A DNA stretch of 64,000 bases, taken from NCBI RefSeq assembly GCF_029223485.1, contig NZ_JARHTP010000033.1:1-64000 (forward strand), given 5' to 3'. This document shows positions 38,372-47,698 of the stretch, piece by piece; position 1 is the stretch's first letter; every line of letters begins with the position of its first letter. Made by a program: the position numbers and the translations under genes. This stretch comes from Streptomyces coacervatus. Lineage in GTDB: Bacteria > Actinomycetota > Actinomycetes > Streptomycetales > Streptomycetaceae. The notes under the pieces were generated by a model that was not told the origin of the DNA, ran no database searches, and saw only the letters and a program-made list of their open reading frames with translations.

Positions 38372-38710
38372 ATGCTCATCGCCCGCTCCGCCGCCCTCTT
38401 CGTCGTCGCCGCCGTCTTCGAGATCGGCGGCGCCTGGCTGATCTGGCAGGGCCTGCGCGAACACCGCGGCTGGCTGTGGATCACCGGCGGCATCCTCGCC
38501 CTCGGCGCCTACGGCTTCGTCGCCACCTTCCAGCCCGACGCCCACTTCGGCCGCATCCTCGCCGCATACGGCGGCATCTTCGTGGCCGGCTCGATCCTGT
38601 GGGGCATGATCGCGGACGGCTTCCGCCCGGACCGCTGGGACGTGACGGGCGCACTGATCTGTCTCGCGGGGATGGCCGTGATCATGTGGGCCCCGCGGAA
38701 CGGCAGCTGA
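38372..38710 (+). CDS. YnfA/UPF0060-family membrane protein
   Basis: A 112-aa protein with four membrane helices. It carries family marks AAVFEIGGAWLIWQGLREH in helix 1, LALGAYGFVATFQP, and the loop AAYGGIFVAGSILWGMIADG. The family resembles small multidrug-resistance exporters, but its substrate is not settled. ATG at 38372, preceded by a minisatellite rather than a clear ribosome site. An SDR gene follows by 65 bp. Confidence 0.9.
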   Translation: MLIARSAALFVVAAVFEIGGAWLIWQGLREHRGWLWITGGILALGAYGFVATFQPDAHFGRILAAYGGIFVAGSILWGMIADGFRPDRWDVTGALICLAGMAVIMWAPRNGS

Positions 38711-38775
38711 CCTCGATACCCTGGCACGTGCACGCAGCACCGTCCCGGGCCGCCTGACACCTTACGGAGCACCCC

Positions 38776-39552
38776 ATGGCCACCGCCGCACCGTCCGCCG
38801 CCTCCCGCATCGCCGTCGTCACCGGTGCGAGCAGCGGAATCGGCGCCGCCACGGCCCGGCAACTCGCCGCCGCCGGCTACCGCGTCGTCCTCACCGCCCG
38901 CCGCAAGGACCGCATCGAGGCACTGGCGGAGGAAATCACCGCGACCGGCCACCAGGCGACGGCGTACCAGCTCGACGTCACCGACCGCACCGCGGTGGAC
39001 GAGTTCGCCACGGCCTTCAAGACGATCGGCGTCCTCGTCAACAATGCGGGCGGCGCACTCGGCGCCGACCCGGTCGCAACCGGCGACCCGGCCGACTGGC
39101 GCACCATGTACGAGACGAACGTCCTCGGCACCCTGAACATCACCCAGGCCCTGCTCCCCAAGCTGATCGCAAGCGGCGACGGAACAGTCGTCGTCATCTC
39201 CTCCACCGCCGGACACGGCACCTACGAGGGCGGCGCGGGCTACGTCGCCGCCAAGCACGGCGCCCACGTCCTCGCCGAAACGCTCCGCCTGGAGATCGTC
39301 GGCCGGCCGGTCCGCGTCATCGAGATCGCCCCCGGCATGGTCAAGACCGACGAGTTCGCCCTCACCCGCTTCGGCGGCGACGAGGAAAAGGCCACAAAGG
39401 TCTACGAAGGCGTGGCCGAACCCCTCACCGCCGACGACGTGGCGGACACGATCACCTGGGCGGTCACCCGCCCCCACCACGTCAACGTCGACCTCCTGGT
39501 CCTCCGCCCGCGCGCCCAGGCGTCGAACACGAAGGTCCACAGGGAGCTGTGA
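38776..39552 (+). CDS. Short-chain dehydrogenase/reductase
   Basis: A 258-aa classical SDR. NAD(P)-binding VVTGASSGIGAATARQL at 14-30, Arg-rich TARRKDR that favours NADPH, NNAGGALG near 92, and catalytic S-x12-Y-x3-K as VISSTAGHG through GYVAAKHG. Resembles YdfG-type 3-hydroxy acid/serine dehydrogenases. ATG at 38776 behind GGAG. The stop overlaps the next small gene (TGATG), so the two are coupled. Confidence 0.9.
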   Translation: MATAAPSAASRIAVVTGASSGIGAATARQLAAAGYRVVLTARRKDRIEALAEEITATGHQATAYQLDVTDRTAVDEFATAFKTIGVLVNNAGGALGADPVATGDPADWRTMYETNVLGTLNITQALLPKLIASGDGTVVVISSTAGHGTYEGGAGYVAAKHGAHVLAETLRLEIVGRPVRVIEIAPGMVKTDEFALTRFGGDEEKATKVYEGVAEPLTADDVADTITWAVTRPHHVNVDLLVLRPRAQASNTKVHREL

Positions 39553-39704
39553 TGACGGACGACGCCGCACGGGAGGCCGAGCAGCAGCGCCTGAAACTGG
39601 AGAAGAAACGCGAACGCTACGTCTGGTACTACCTGGCGTACTTCCTCTTCGGCATCCACATCGTCGCCTTCGTAATGATCTACGCCGTCCTGCACGCGAA
39701 GTAG
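39552..39704 (+). CDS. 50-aa single-pass membrane protein
   Basis: A small protein with a charged N-terminal helix (MTDDAAREAEQQRLKLEKKR) and one membrane segment (WYYLAYFLFGIHIVAFVMIY), ending in AVLHAK. The ATG overlaps the SDR stop (TGATG), and AGGGAG lies 5 bases before. I think it resembles the small DUF6126-type actinobacterial proteins, but that is from memory. The phosphatase gene follows 17 bp later, so all three are probably cotranscribed. Confidence 0.75.
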   Translation: MTDDAAREAEQQRLKLEKKRERYVWYYLAYFLFGIHIVAFVMIYAVLHAK

Positions 39705-39721
39705 ACGTAGAGTCACCGCAC

Positions 39722-40984
39722 GTGGACAGACACATACCTTTCGACGTGCTGCACAACTTCCGTGACCTGGGCGGCTACCCGACCCCCGACGGTCACTGCA
39801 TCCGCCCCGGCCGCCTGTACCGCGCGGACTCGCTGGGCAAGCTGCGCACCGGTACGGCGGACTGGTCCCACTTCCTGTCCCTGGGTATCGGCACGGTGAT
39901 CGACCTCCGCCACCCGTGGGAGATCGATGCCCGCGGCCGTATCCCGTCCGACCCGTCCTTCACCTACTACAACCTCAGCATCGAGCACCGCCCGTACAAC
40001 CAGGCGGCGTTGGCCCCCGACATCGACCCCGGCCCGTACCTGGCGGAGCGCTACATGGAGGTGGCGGAGGACGGCGTCAAGGAGATCCGCAAGGCGCTGG
40101 AGCTGGTGACGGAGGCAGCGGAGTCATCCGCCCCCCTCGTCTTCCACTGTGCGTCGGGCAAGGACCGCACAGGCCAACTGGCAGCCCTGATCCTGGGTTT
40201 GCTGGAGATCCCGGACGAGACGATCATCGAGGACTACAGCCTCACGGAACTGGCAGCACCGGCCCTCCTGGCAGCCTGGAAGGCTCGAGAGGGCCGCGCC
40301 CCGACCTGGCTGGGCTTCGGCCGGGCCCCGGAGTCGGCGATGCGCCTGTTCCTGTCCGCTCTCAAGGCGCGCTACGGCGGAATCGAGACCTACGTCAACG
40401 AGGCCCTGTCCCTGGACGCAAAGTCCCTCCGCTCCACCCTCCGCACCCACCTCCTCGAACCCCGCCCCACCACGCACCCACCCCTGACGTACCGCAAGGC
40501 AACCCCGTCGGACGCAAGCACATTGGTCCGCCTCCGCGACACGGCCGCCCTCTGGCAACTGGCCCGAGGAATCGACCAATGGAAGCCGGGCGAGAAGGAC
40601 GAGACCCACTTCCGCGCACGCATGGAGCAGGGCGAAGTCTGGCTGACCCACGCGGGCCCCCACCTGGCCGGCGCCTGGGAACTCTGGTGGGACGACCCGG
40701 CGGCCTGGGGCACCCGCCCCGCGGACGCGGGCTACATCCACCGCCTGATGACAACACCGCACACGGCCCCGCCGGGAACGGGCCGCGAGATGCTGGCGCA
40801 GGCGGAATCCCGCATCACCGCCACAGGCCGCCCGTACGCCCGCCTGGACTGCCTGTCCTCCAACCCGCGCCTCCGCGCGTACTACGAGTCGTCGGGCTAC
40901 ACGGTCGTAGGCGAACAGACGGCAAAGGACGGCGGGTTGGGCAGCCCGTACGCGGTGACACTGCTGGAGAAACGCCTCCCGTAA
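39722..40984 (+). CDS. Tyrosine phosphatase fused to a GNAT acetyltransferase
   Basis: A 420-aa two-domain protein. Residues 1-255 are a PTP of the LipA/Siw14-like type (NFRDLGGYPTPDG at the start, P-loop HCASGKDRTG near 140 with catalytic Cys). Residues about 258-420 are a GNAT domain: LTYRKATPSDASTLVRLRD, acetyl-CoA loop TAPPGTGREML and LDCLSSNPRLRAYYESSGY. Each half keeps its catalytic signature, so both may be active. Phosphatase-acetyltransferase fusion suggests removal of a phosphate followed by acetylation of the same or a linked substrate, which is unproven. GTG start at 39722. Confidence 0.88.
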   Translation: MDRHIPFDVLHNFRDLGGYPTPDGHCIRPGRLYRADSLGKLRTGTADWSHFLSLGIGTVIDLRHPWEIDARGRIPSDPSFTYYNLSIEHRPYNQAALAPDIDPGPYLAERYMEVAEDGVKEIRKALELVTEAAESSAPLVFHCASGKDRTGQLAALILGLLEIPDETIIEDYSLTELAAPALLAAWKAREGRAPTWLGFGRAPESAMRLFLSALKARYGGIETYVNEALSLDAKSLRSTLRTHLLEPRPTTHPPLTYRKATPSDASTLVRLRDTAALWQLARGIDQWKPGEKDETHFRARMEQGEVWLTHAGPHLAGAWELWWDDPAAWGTRPADAGYIHRLMTTPHTAPPGTGREMLAQAESRITATGRPYARLDCLSSNPRLRAYYESSGYTVVGEQTAKDGGLGSPYAVTLLEKRLP

Positions 40985-40988
40985 CAGT

Positions 40989-41016
40989 GAGGCCCCCGGT
41001 TGCCGCCGGGGGCCTC
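40989..41016. terminator. Strong bidirectional terminator
   Basis: GAGGCCCCCGG at 40989-40999 pairs perfectly with CCGGGGGCCTC at 41006-41016. It lies between the convergent phosphatase-GNAT and rtcB genes. Confidence 0.85.
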
Positions 41017-41021
41017 ATACG

Positions 41022-42215
41022 TCAACCCTTCACGCAAACGACCTGCTTCAGCTTCGCCACGACCTCCACCAGGTCCCGCTGCTGATCGATGACCTGCTCG
41101 ATCGGCTTGTACGCGCCCGGGATCTCGTCCACGACGCCGGAGTCCTTACGGCACTCCACACCTCGCGTCTGCTCCTCCAGGTCCTTCGTCGAGAAGCGCC
41201 GCTTCGCCGCGTTGCGGCTCATGCGCCGACCGGCGCCGTGGGACGCCGAGTTGAAGGCCTTCTCGTTGCCGAGACCCTTCACGATGTACGAACCCGTACC
41301 CATGGAGCCGGGGATGATCCCGTACTCGCCGGAGCCGGCCCGGATCGCGCCCTTGCGCGTCACGAGCAGATCCATGCCCTCGTAGCGTTCCTCGCTCACA
41401 TAGTTGTGGTGGCAGGAAATCTCCGGCTCGAAGGTCGGCTTCGCCTTCCGGAACTCCTTGCGGATCACGTCCTTGAGGAGCGCCATCATGATCGTGCGGT
41501 TGTGCTTCGCGTATTCCTGCGCCCAGAACAGGTCGTTGCGGTACGCCGCCATCTGCGGAGTGTCCGCGACGAACACGGCGAGATCTCGGTCGATAAGGCC
41601 CTGGTTGTGCGGAAGCTTCTGAGCCACACCGATATGGAACTCCGCGAGTTCCTTACCGATATTCCTCGATCCGGAGTGAAGCATGAGCCACACCGAACCG
41701 GATATATCTACGCAAACCTCGCAGAAGTGGTTGCCGGCTCCGAGTGTCCCCATCTGCTTGACGGCCCGCTCCTTCCGGAACTTCACCGCATCCGCAACCC
41801 CGTCGAACCGCCCCCAGAACTCATCCCACCCAGCCGTGGCGAGTCCATGGAACCGCCCCGGATCCACAGGCGAGTCATGCATCCCCCGCCCCACCGGAAT
41901 AGCCTGCTCAATCTTCGACCGCAGCCGAGAAAGATCCCCCGGCAGATCATTCGCCGTAAGAGACGTCTTCACCGCCGACATCCCGCACCCGATATCGACC
42001 CCGACCGCCGCAGGGCACACAGCCCCCTGCATGGCAATGACGGACCCGACCGTCGCGCCCTTCCCGTAGTGCACGTCCGGCATGACCGCGAGGCCCTTGA
42101 TCCACGGCAGTGTCGCGACATTGCGGAGCTGCTGCAGGGCCACGTCCTCGACCGTCGTCGGGTCGGTCCACATGCGGATCGGGACCTTCGCGCCCGGCAT
42201 CTCTACGTACGACAT
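41022..42215 (-). CDS. rtcB: RtcB RNA ligase
   Basis: A 397-aa RtcB. Metal and GMP site motifs are in order: VGVDIGCGMSAV (about 91), GTLGAGNHFCEV, LHSGSRNIGKEL, SCHHNYVSEE, GSMGTGSYIVKG and SHGAGRRMSR, the last with the guanylylated His. It joins 2',3'-cyclic phosphate or 3'-phosphate ends to 5'-OH ends with GTP and Mn, in RNA repair. No archease or RtcA gene is adjacent. ATG at 42215 behind GAGGAA. It diverges from the first lipoprotein gene across 205 bp. Confidence 0.95.
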   Translation of the reverse strand: MSYVEMPGAKVPIRMWTDPTTVEDVALQQLRNVATLPWIKGLAVMPDVHYGKGATVGSVIAMQGAVCPAAVGVDIGCGMSAVKTSLTANDLPGDLSRLRSKIEQAIPVGRGMHDSPVDPGRFHGLATAGWDEFWGRFDGVADAVKFRKERAVKQMGTLGAGNHFCEVCVDISGSVWLMLHSGSRNIGKELAEFHIGVAQKLPHNQGLIDRDLAVFVADTPQMAAYRNDLFWAQEYAKHNRTIMMALLKDVIRKEFRKAKPTFEPEISCHHNYVSEERYEGMDLLVTRKGAIRAGSGEYGIIPGSMGTGSYIVKGLGNEKAFNSASHGAGRRMSRNAAKRRFSTKDLEEQTRGVECRKDSGVVDEIPGAYKPIEQVIDQQRDLVEVVAKLKQVVCVKG

Positions 42216-42420
42216 ACGTTCCTCATTCCCCCGAAAACCTGACAGAAGTCTTAAATCGCAAAACCGGCGCCAAGGTCGACGAAAAAGGACATCGGACCGG
42301 CGTCCACGGCAGTGCGTGCGATACACATTGTCTCCAGGGGACGCCCCCGTGCGGCAAGCGATTAACCAGCGGGGACACTGAAGCAACGGCCACAGAGCCA
42401 CCGTCGAGAGGAGCCCGACC

Positions 42421-43284
42421 GTGCAGCGGAAGGCGTACGTATCCGGCGTCGCCGCGCTCCTCGCGGGGCTGCTGGCAGGCTGCACCGGTGGTTCGAGCGG
42501 CGGCAGCTCGACGGACGACGCGAACCCGGGTGATGCCGGTACGGCGAGCGTCGTGGCGCAGCCGGGCAAGTACCGGACGCTTCCGGGGCCGTGCAGTGCG
42601 GTGAGCCAGGACACGCTCGACTCGTTGCTGCCGGGCATCAAGCAGATCGCCGACGCGGACCAGCGGGAGAAGGCGTACGAGGGCGAGGCCACGCTTGCGT
42701 ATGACAATGACCGGAAGGCCGGTTGCCGCTGGAAGGTCGATTCGACGAAGGCGACCGATCATCTCCTTGTCGATTTCGAGCGGGTTGTCTCCTACGACAA
42801 CTCGGTGAGCGACGACACCCAGGCGCAGGAGCTGTTCGCGGCGAAGGAGACGGCGGCCGACCTGCCCGAGCCGACGAGTTCCGACAGCGGATCCCCCTCG
42901 GCTTCCGGTTCCGGTTCCGGTTCTGGTTCCAGTGACGCCGGGAGCGCCGATCCCAGTTCATCGGCCTCGGCTTCAGCCTCGTCCTCGGTCTCACCTTCCG
43001 GTTCCGGTTCCGCCTCCGCCTCTCCGTCCGCCACCCCGTCCAGTCTCCAGCCCCGTACCCTCGACGACCTCGGCGACGACGCCTTTCTGGACGACGCTCT
43101 GAGCGGCTCCGCTTCGACGGCCCGGCAGCGCACGGTGACTGTGGTGTTCCGCACGTCCAACGTCATTGTGACCATCGAGTACGAGGAGCAGCCGGCCACC
43201 GTCGGCACGGTCCCGGACAGCAAGGAAATGCAGGACAGGGCCCGGAATCTGGCTGCGCAGCTGGCGGACACGCTGGGCGGTTAG
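42421..43284 (+). CDS. DUF3558-like lipoprotein with Ser-rich insert
   Basis: A 287-aa lipoprotein. Signal with lipobox GLLAGC, then the DUF3558-like pattern LPGPCSAVSQDTLDSLLPG and GCRWKV. Between the two halves of the domain is a low-complexity Ser/Gly/Ala stretch of about 70 residues (SASGSGSGSGSS and similar). GTG at 42421 just after GAGAGGAG. A related lipoprotein follows, a tandem duplication. Function of the family is unknown. Confidence 0.8.
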   Translation: MQRKAYVSGVAALLAGLLAGCTGGSSGGSSTDDANPGDAGTASVVAQPGKYRTLPGPCSAVSQDTLDSLLPGIKQIADADQREKAYEGEATLAYDNDRKAGCRWKVDSTKATDHLLVDFERVVSYDNSVSDDTQAQELFAAKETAADLPEPTSSDSGSPSASGSGSGSGSSDAGSADPSSSASASASSSVSPSGSGSASASPSATPSSLQPRTLDDLGDDAFLDDALSGSASTARQRTVTVVFRTSNVIVTIEYEEQPATVGTVPDSKEMQDRARNLAAQLADTLGG

Positions 43285-43419
43285 GGGCTGTTCGCCCGTC
43301 CCGTTCGCCAGCGCGTGAAGCAGAAGAACCGGAAGCGCACAGTTTCCTCACCGCGTACCGTGGCCCCTCGGACCCGATCCGCCGACCGCAGGAACCACAG
43401 CGTCATGAGTGAAGGAACC

Positions 43420-44331
43420 ATGCAGCGACCAGCAGAGCGAGACCAGCGCAGCCAGCGAGAGAAGCGAGCGAAGCGGCCAGGCCGGCTGCTTGTGTGCGCG
43501 GTCGCAGTGCCCGTGATGGTGTTCGCCGCCGGCTGCTCCTCGGACTCCGGCTCCGGTGACGGGGGGAGCAAGGGCGCGAGTGCCGGTGAGACGGCGGCGG
43601 CGACCGCGAGCACGGCGCCGACGGTGCAGGCAGCGGCGTACAAGAAGTTGCCGGATTCGTGTGGGGTGTTGTCGAAGAAGACGCTGGCCTCGCTGGTTCC
43701 GAAGGGTGCCAAGTCCGGCAAGCAGGGCAAGTCGGGCGACGCGGCGACGCGGGCGAGCTGCTCCTGGAGCAGTCTGGACAACAACGGTGTGAAGGGCTCG
43801 CAGTTCCGCTGGCTCAATGTGTCGTTGCTGCGCTTCGAGTCGGACGCCACGCGTGGCGAGGGCGACAAGTTGGCGCATGCGTACTACGAGAAGCAGGTCA
43901 AGGACGCCCAGGCGGTTCAGGGTGCGAAGAACCTGAAGTCGCAGCCGGTTGCGGGGACGGGCGCCGAGGCGACGCTGGTGCGTTACGACCTGAAGAAGAA
44001 GGAGGGTTCCTTCAAGCAGCAGACGGTTGTGACGCGCGTCGAGAACGTGGTGATCACGCTCGACTACAACGGTGCGGGTCTGGCCGGTGAGAAGACCCCG
44101 AGCGCGGATGACTTGGTGAAGGTCGCGGAGGCGGCGGCCAAGGAGGCGGTGGCCTCGGTGTCGGCGGCGAACGGCGCCGGCGGCGCGGGCACGGGCAGTG
44201 GTTCGGGCACGGCGAAGCCCTCGCCGTCCAAGTCGGCGTCGAAGTCGGCGTCCGCGTCTCCTTCGAAGTCCTCCGAGCCCTCGAAGTCGGCTTCGGCCTC
44301 TCCGTCCTCCTCAGCGTCGAAGAAGAGCTGA
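43420..44331 (+). CDS. DUF3558-like lipoprotein with C-terminal Ser/Lys tail
   Basis: A 303-aa lipoprotein. A long charged N-terminus (RDQRSQREKRAKRPGR), lipobox VFAAGC, then YKKLPDSCGVLSKKTLASLV and SCSWSSLDNN as in its upstream paralogue. It ends in a Ser/Lys/Pro-rich tail (SPSKSASKSASASPSKSS) that may cross the wall. ATG 43420 behind GAAGGAACC; ATG 43405 is possible. 135 bp after the first paralogue. Confidence 0.8.
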   Translation: MQRPAERDQRSQREKRAKRPGRLLVCAVAVPVMVFAAGCSSDSGSGDGGSKGASAGETAAATASTAPTVQAAAYKKLPDSCGVLSKKTLASLVPKGAKSGKQGKSGDAATRASCSWSSLDNNGVKGSQFRWLNVSLLRFESDATRGEGDKLAHAYYEKQVKDAQAVQGAKNLKSQPVAGTGAEATLVRYDLKKKEGSFKQQTVVTRVENVVITLDYNGAGLAGEKTPSADDLVKVAEAAAKEAVASVSAANGAGGAGTGSGSGTAKPSPSKSASKSASASPSKSSEPSKSASASPSSSASKKS

Positions 44332-44498
44332 CTGTCACATCTGGACCCCGTCTGGACGCCAACTCGCAGCTCAGCACCGCTTTTTGATGGAGCCCGGCCC
44401 CCTGTGGGGACCGGGTTCCACCCGTTCCGTTACCAAGTCCGGCGCACACATGTGCCACTCTGTTGCGCGCAACAGCACGCAATGGGAGGGGAGTACGG

Positions 44499-45746
44499 GT
44501 GGCCGCGCCACTGCAGCTGACTCGGATGCACCGGATTCTCATCGGCGTGGTCGTGACCGGCGCGGTGATCATCGCCGGCATCGGCTTCGCCGGTTCGTAT
44601 GCGGCGGTCCGTGAGTTGGCCATCAAGAAGGGTTTCGGGAACTTCTCGTATGTCTTCCCGATAGGCATCGACGCGGGTATCTGTGTCCTGCTGGCCCTGG
44701 ATCTTCTCCTCACCTGGATCCGTATTCCGTTCCCGCTGCTGCGGCAGACGGCGTGGCTGCTGACGGCGGCGACGATCGCCTTCAACGGTGCGGCGGCCTG
44801 GCCGGACCCGCTGGGTGTCGGTATGCACGCGGTGATCCCGATCCTGTTCGTGGTCGCCGTGGAGGCGGCCCGGCATGCGATCGGCCGTATCGCCGACATC
44901 ACGGCGGACAAGCACATGGAGGGTGTCCGTCTGACGCGGTGGATGCTCTCTCCGATACCGACGTTTCTGCTGTGGCGCCGGATGAAGCTGTGGGAGCTGC
45001 GTTCCTACGAGCAGGTCATCAAGCTGGAGCAGGAGCGGCTGGTCTACCAGGCGCGGCTGCGTTCGCGCTTCGGGCGGGCGTGGCGGCGCAAGGCTCCGGT
45101 GGAGTCCCTGATGCCGCTCAGGCTGGCTCGGTACGGAGTTCCGCTGGCGCAGACGGCTCCGGAGGGGTTGGCGGCGGCCGGCATCGAGCCGGCGCTGCTG
45201 CCGCCGGCGCGGGTGCAGGCCCCCGCGCCGCGTGCGGTGGAGGTGGCGCCGGTCCCGCATCAGGCGGGGGCGCCTGCCGAGGAGCGGTACGAGCAGCCGG
45301 AGCCGGACCAGAGCCCGTGGTTCAACGTCCCGCAGCAGGTCGAGTATCACGGCGATTACGACCCCGCGTACGACCCGGAGCGGTACGCCCAGTGGTACGC
45401 GGAGCAGCAGCAGGCCGAGCAGTTCCAGCAGGAGCAGTACCCGCAGGAGCAGTTCCCGGAGCAGCCCTCCGGGGAGGAGACCGGCAGCTTCCCCATTCCG
45501 GTCAGCCCGGGCCGCACCCGTGAACTCGGCGAGGGCGGCGGGCCTCCGGAGCCGACCGAGGACGACTACTACCAGGTCTTCCGGGAGTCGATAAAGACTG
45601 GGAACGGAGCGCCGACCCCGCGCGGGTTCATCGCCGACGTCGAGGCGACTTACGGCGTCTCGCTCGACGAGTCCGAGTCCAAGCGGATGGTGAACCGCTT
45701 CTCCAACCGCCTCAACGCGGAGCTGGCGGAAGAGCACATCGCCTGA
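44499..45746 (+). CDS. DUF2637-domain membrane protein
   Basis: A 415-aa protein. The N-terminal 130 residues hold four membrane helices with the DUF2637/SpdB-like order (MHRILIGVVVTGAVIIAGIG, FGNFSYVFPIGIDAGICVLL, AVIPILFVVAVEAARHAIGR). A basic helical stretch follows, then a Glu/Gln/Pro-rich linker (QQQAEQFQQEQYPQEQFPEQ), and a C-terminal 70-residue HTH-like region (PRGFIADVEATYGVSLDE). GTG at 44499 with GGAGGGGAG upstream. Spread-protein relatives are on conjugative plasmids, but this copy sits in core chromosomal context. Confidence 0.85.
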   Translation: MAAPLQLTRMHRILIGVVVTGAVIIAGIGFAGSYAAVRELAIKKGFGNFSYVFPIGIDAGICVLLALDLLLTWIRIPFPLLRQTAWLLTAATIAFNGAAAWPDPLGVGMHAVIPILFVVAVEAARHAIGRIADITADKHMEGVRLTRWMLSPIPTFLLWRRMKLWELRSYEQVIKLEQERLVYQARLRSRFGRAWRRKAPVESLMPLRLARYGVPLAQTAPEGLAAAGIEPALLPPARVQAPAPRAVEVAPVPHQAGAPAEERYEQPEPDQSPWFNVPQQVEYHGDYDPAYDPERYAQWYAEQQQAEQFQQEQYPQEQFPEQPSGEETGSFPIPVSPGRTRELGEGGGPPEPTEDDYYQVFRESIKTGNGAPTPRGFIADVEATYGVSLDESESKRMVNRFSNRLNAELAEEHIA

Positions 45747-45760
45747 GAGGACCCGCATGA

Positions 45761-45796
45761 GAAAGCGCCCGGTGCCATGCGGCACCGGGCGCTTTC
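45761..45796. terminator. Strong bidirectional terminator
   Basis: GAAAGCGCCCGGTGCC and GGCACCGGGCGCTTTC form a perfect 16-bp stem with the loop ATGC. It lies between convergent DUF2637 and lysS genes. A-rich and T-rich edges make it an efficient intrinsic terminator in both directions. Confidence 0.9.
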
Positions 45797-45805
45797 CTCA
45801 CTGCT

Positions 45806-47551
45806 TCACTCCCCGAGCAGGGCCCGCACCCGCTCCTGCCCGACCGCCAGCAGCAGCGTGGGCAGTCGCGGGCCGGTGTCGCGGCCGACCAGCAGGTGGT
45901 AGAGCAGCGCGAAGAAGGTCCGCTGGGCGGTCTTGATCTCCGCGGGCAGTTCCTTGGGGGTGGCGTCGGCGGGGAACCCGGCCTGCACCTTGGGCACGCC
46001 GTAGACGAGGTGTGTCAGCCCGTCGAGCGACCAGTTGTCGGCGAGGCCGTCGAGCAGCAGTCGCAGCGACTGCTGGGAGGCCTCGTCGAGGGACTTGAGG
46101 AGCTCGGCGTCGGGTTCGTCGCGCACGATGGTCCGCTGGTCGGCGGGGACGTGCGTGTTGATCCAGGCTTCGGCCTTGTTGTAGCGGGGGCGTGCCTCGT
46201 CGAGGGAGCCGATCGGGTCGGCGGGGTCGAGTTCGCTGAGGATCCGCAGTGCCTGGTCCTCGTGCCCGGCGGTGATGTCGGCGACCGAGGCGAGCGTCCG
46301 GTACGGCAGCGGGCGCGGGGTCGTCGGCAGTTCGCCGCCGGCCGTGCGCACCGCACGCGAGTGGGCCGCGACGTCCGCCGGGAGGGCGGAGGAGTCGGTG
46401 ACCTTGCCGTCGAGCTTGTCCCACTCGTCGTAGAGGCGCTGGATCTCCTGGTCGAAGGCGATCTTGAAGGACTGGTTGGGCCGGCGCCGGGCGTAGAGCC
46501 AGCGCAGGAGCTGCGGCTCCATGATCTTCAGGGCGTCGCCGGGGGTGGGGACCCCGCCCCGCGAGGACGACATCTTGGCCATGCCGCTGATGCCCACGAA
46601 GGCGTACATCGGGCCGATCGGCTGCTTGCCGCCGAAGATCCCGACGATCTGGCCGCCGACCTGGAAGGAGGAGCCGGGGGACGAGTGGTCCACACCGCTC
46701 GGCTCGAAGATGACGCCCTCGTAGGCCCAGCGCATGGGCCAGTCGACCTTCCAGACCAGCTTGCCGCGGTTGAACTCGTTGAGCCGGACGGTCTCGGAGA
46801 AGCCGCAGGCGGTGCAGGCGTAGGTCAGCTCGGTCGTCTCGTCGTCGTACGAGGTGACCGTGGTGAGGTCCTTCTCGCAGTTGCCGCAGTAGGGCTTGTA
46901 CGGGAAGTAGCCGGCGGAGCCGCTGCTGCCGTCGTCCTCGCTCGCCGCGCCGGAGCCCTCCTCGGCCTCCAGCTCGGCCTCGTCGACGGGCTTCTGCTGC
47001 TGCTTCTGCTTGGCCGGGGCCTTCTTGGTGCGGTACTGGTCGAGGATCGCGTCGATGTCGGCGCGGTGTGCGACGGCGTGCAGGATCTGCTCGCGGTAGA
47101 CGCCGGAGGTGTACTGCGCGGTCTGGCTGATCCCGTCGAACTCCACGCCCAGCTCGGCGAGCGACTCGACCATGGCGGCCTTGAAGTGCTCGGCCCAGTT
47201 GGGGTGCGTGGACCCCTTCGGGGCGGGCACGGACGTCAGCGGCTTGCCGATGTGCTCGGCCCAGGTCTCGTCGATCCCGGCGATGCCGGCCGGCACCTTG
47301 CGGTAGCGGTCGTAGTCGTCCCAGGAGATGAGGTGGCGGACCTGGTACCCGCGGCGGCGGATCTCGTCGGCGACGAGATGCGGGGTCATGACCTCGCGGA
47401 GGTTGCCCAGGTGGATCGGGCCGGAGGGCGACAGGCCGGACGCGACGACGACCGGTTTGCCGGGGGCCCGACGCTCCGACTCCTCGATGACGTCATCCGC
47501 GAAACGGGAGACCCAGTCGGCGGTCTCGGTGCTCTGAGCCACGATCGGCAC
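45806..47551 (-). CDS. lysS: Class I lysyl-tRNA synthetase
   Basis: A 581-aa class I LysRS. Rossmann entry VVASGLSPSGPIHLGNLREV (HIGH-like HLGN at about 43-46), zinc-finger CGNCEKDL and CTACGFSE at about 220-250, and KMSSSRG (KMSKS loop) near 326. Attaches Lys to tRNA-Lys with ATP. An acidic, Gln/Lys-rich insert of about 40 residues (PAKQKQQQKPVDEAELEAEE) lies before the zinc site and looks disordered. Most bacteria use the class II enzyme instead. ATG at 47551; diverges from argS by 147 bp. Confidence 0.95.
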   Translation of the reverse strand: MPIVAQSTETADWVSRFADDVIEESERRAPGKPVVVASGLSPSGPIHLGNLREVMTPHLVADEIRRRGYQVRHLISWDDYDRYRKVPAGIAGIDETWAEHIGKPLTSVPAPKGSTHPNWAEHFKAAMVESLAELGVEFDGISQTAQYTSGVYREQILHAVAHRADIDAILDQYRTKKAPAKQKQQQKPVDEAELEAEEGSGAASEDDGSSGSAGYFPYKPYCGNCEKDLTTVTSYDDETTELTYACTACGFSETVRLNEFNRGKLVWKVDWPMRWAYEGVIFEPSGVDHSSPGSSFQVGGQIVGIFGGKQPIGPMYAFVGISGMAKMSSSRGGVPTPGDALKIMEPQLLRWLYARRRPNQSFKIAFDQEIQRLYDEWDKLDGKVTDSSALPADVAAHSRAVRTAGGELPTTPRPLPYRTLASVADITAGHEDQALRILSELDPADPIGSLDEARPRYNKAEAWINTHVPADQRTIVRDEPDAELLKSLDEASQQSLRLLLDGLADNWSLDGLTHLVYGVPKVQAGFPADATPKELPAEIKTAQRTFFALLYHLLVGRDTGPRLPTLLLAVGQERVRALLGE

Positions 47552-47698
47552 GTCCTTCTTTCTCCGGGGCAGCCAGTACGGTCAATCGGCTGACGCCCCA
47601 TTCTCCCAGACCACCTCGCGCCCGGGAAAACGGCTTTACCCCCCATGGGATACTGGCTGGGTATATCCATCCCCACGAGGAGAACGGCACCCTTTCCT

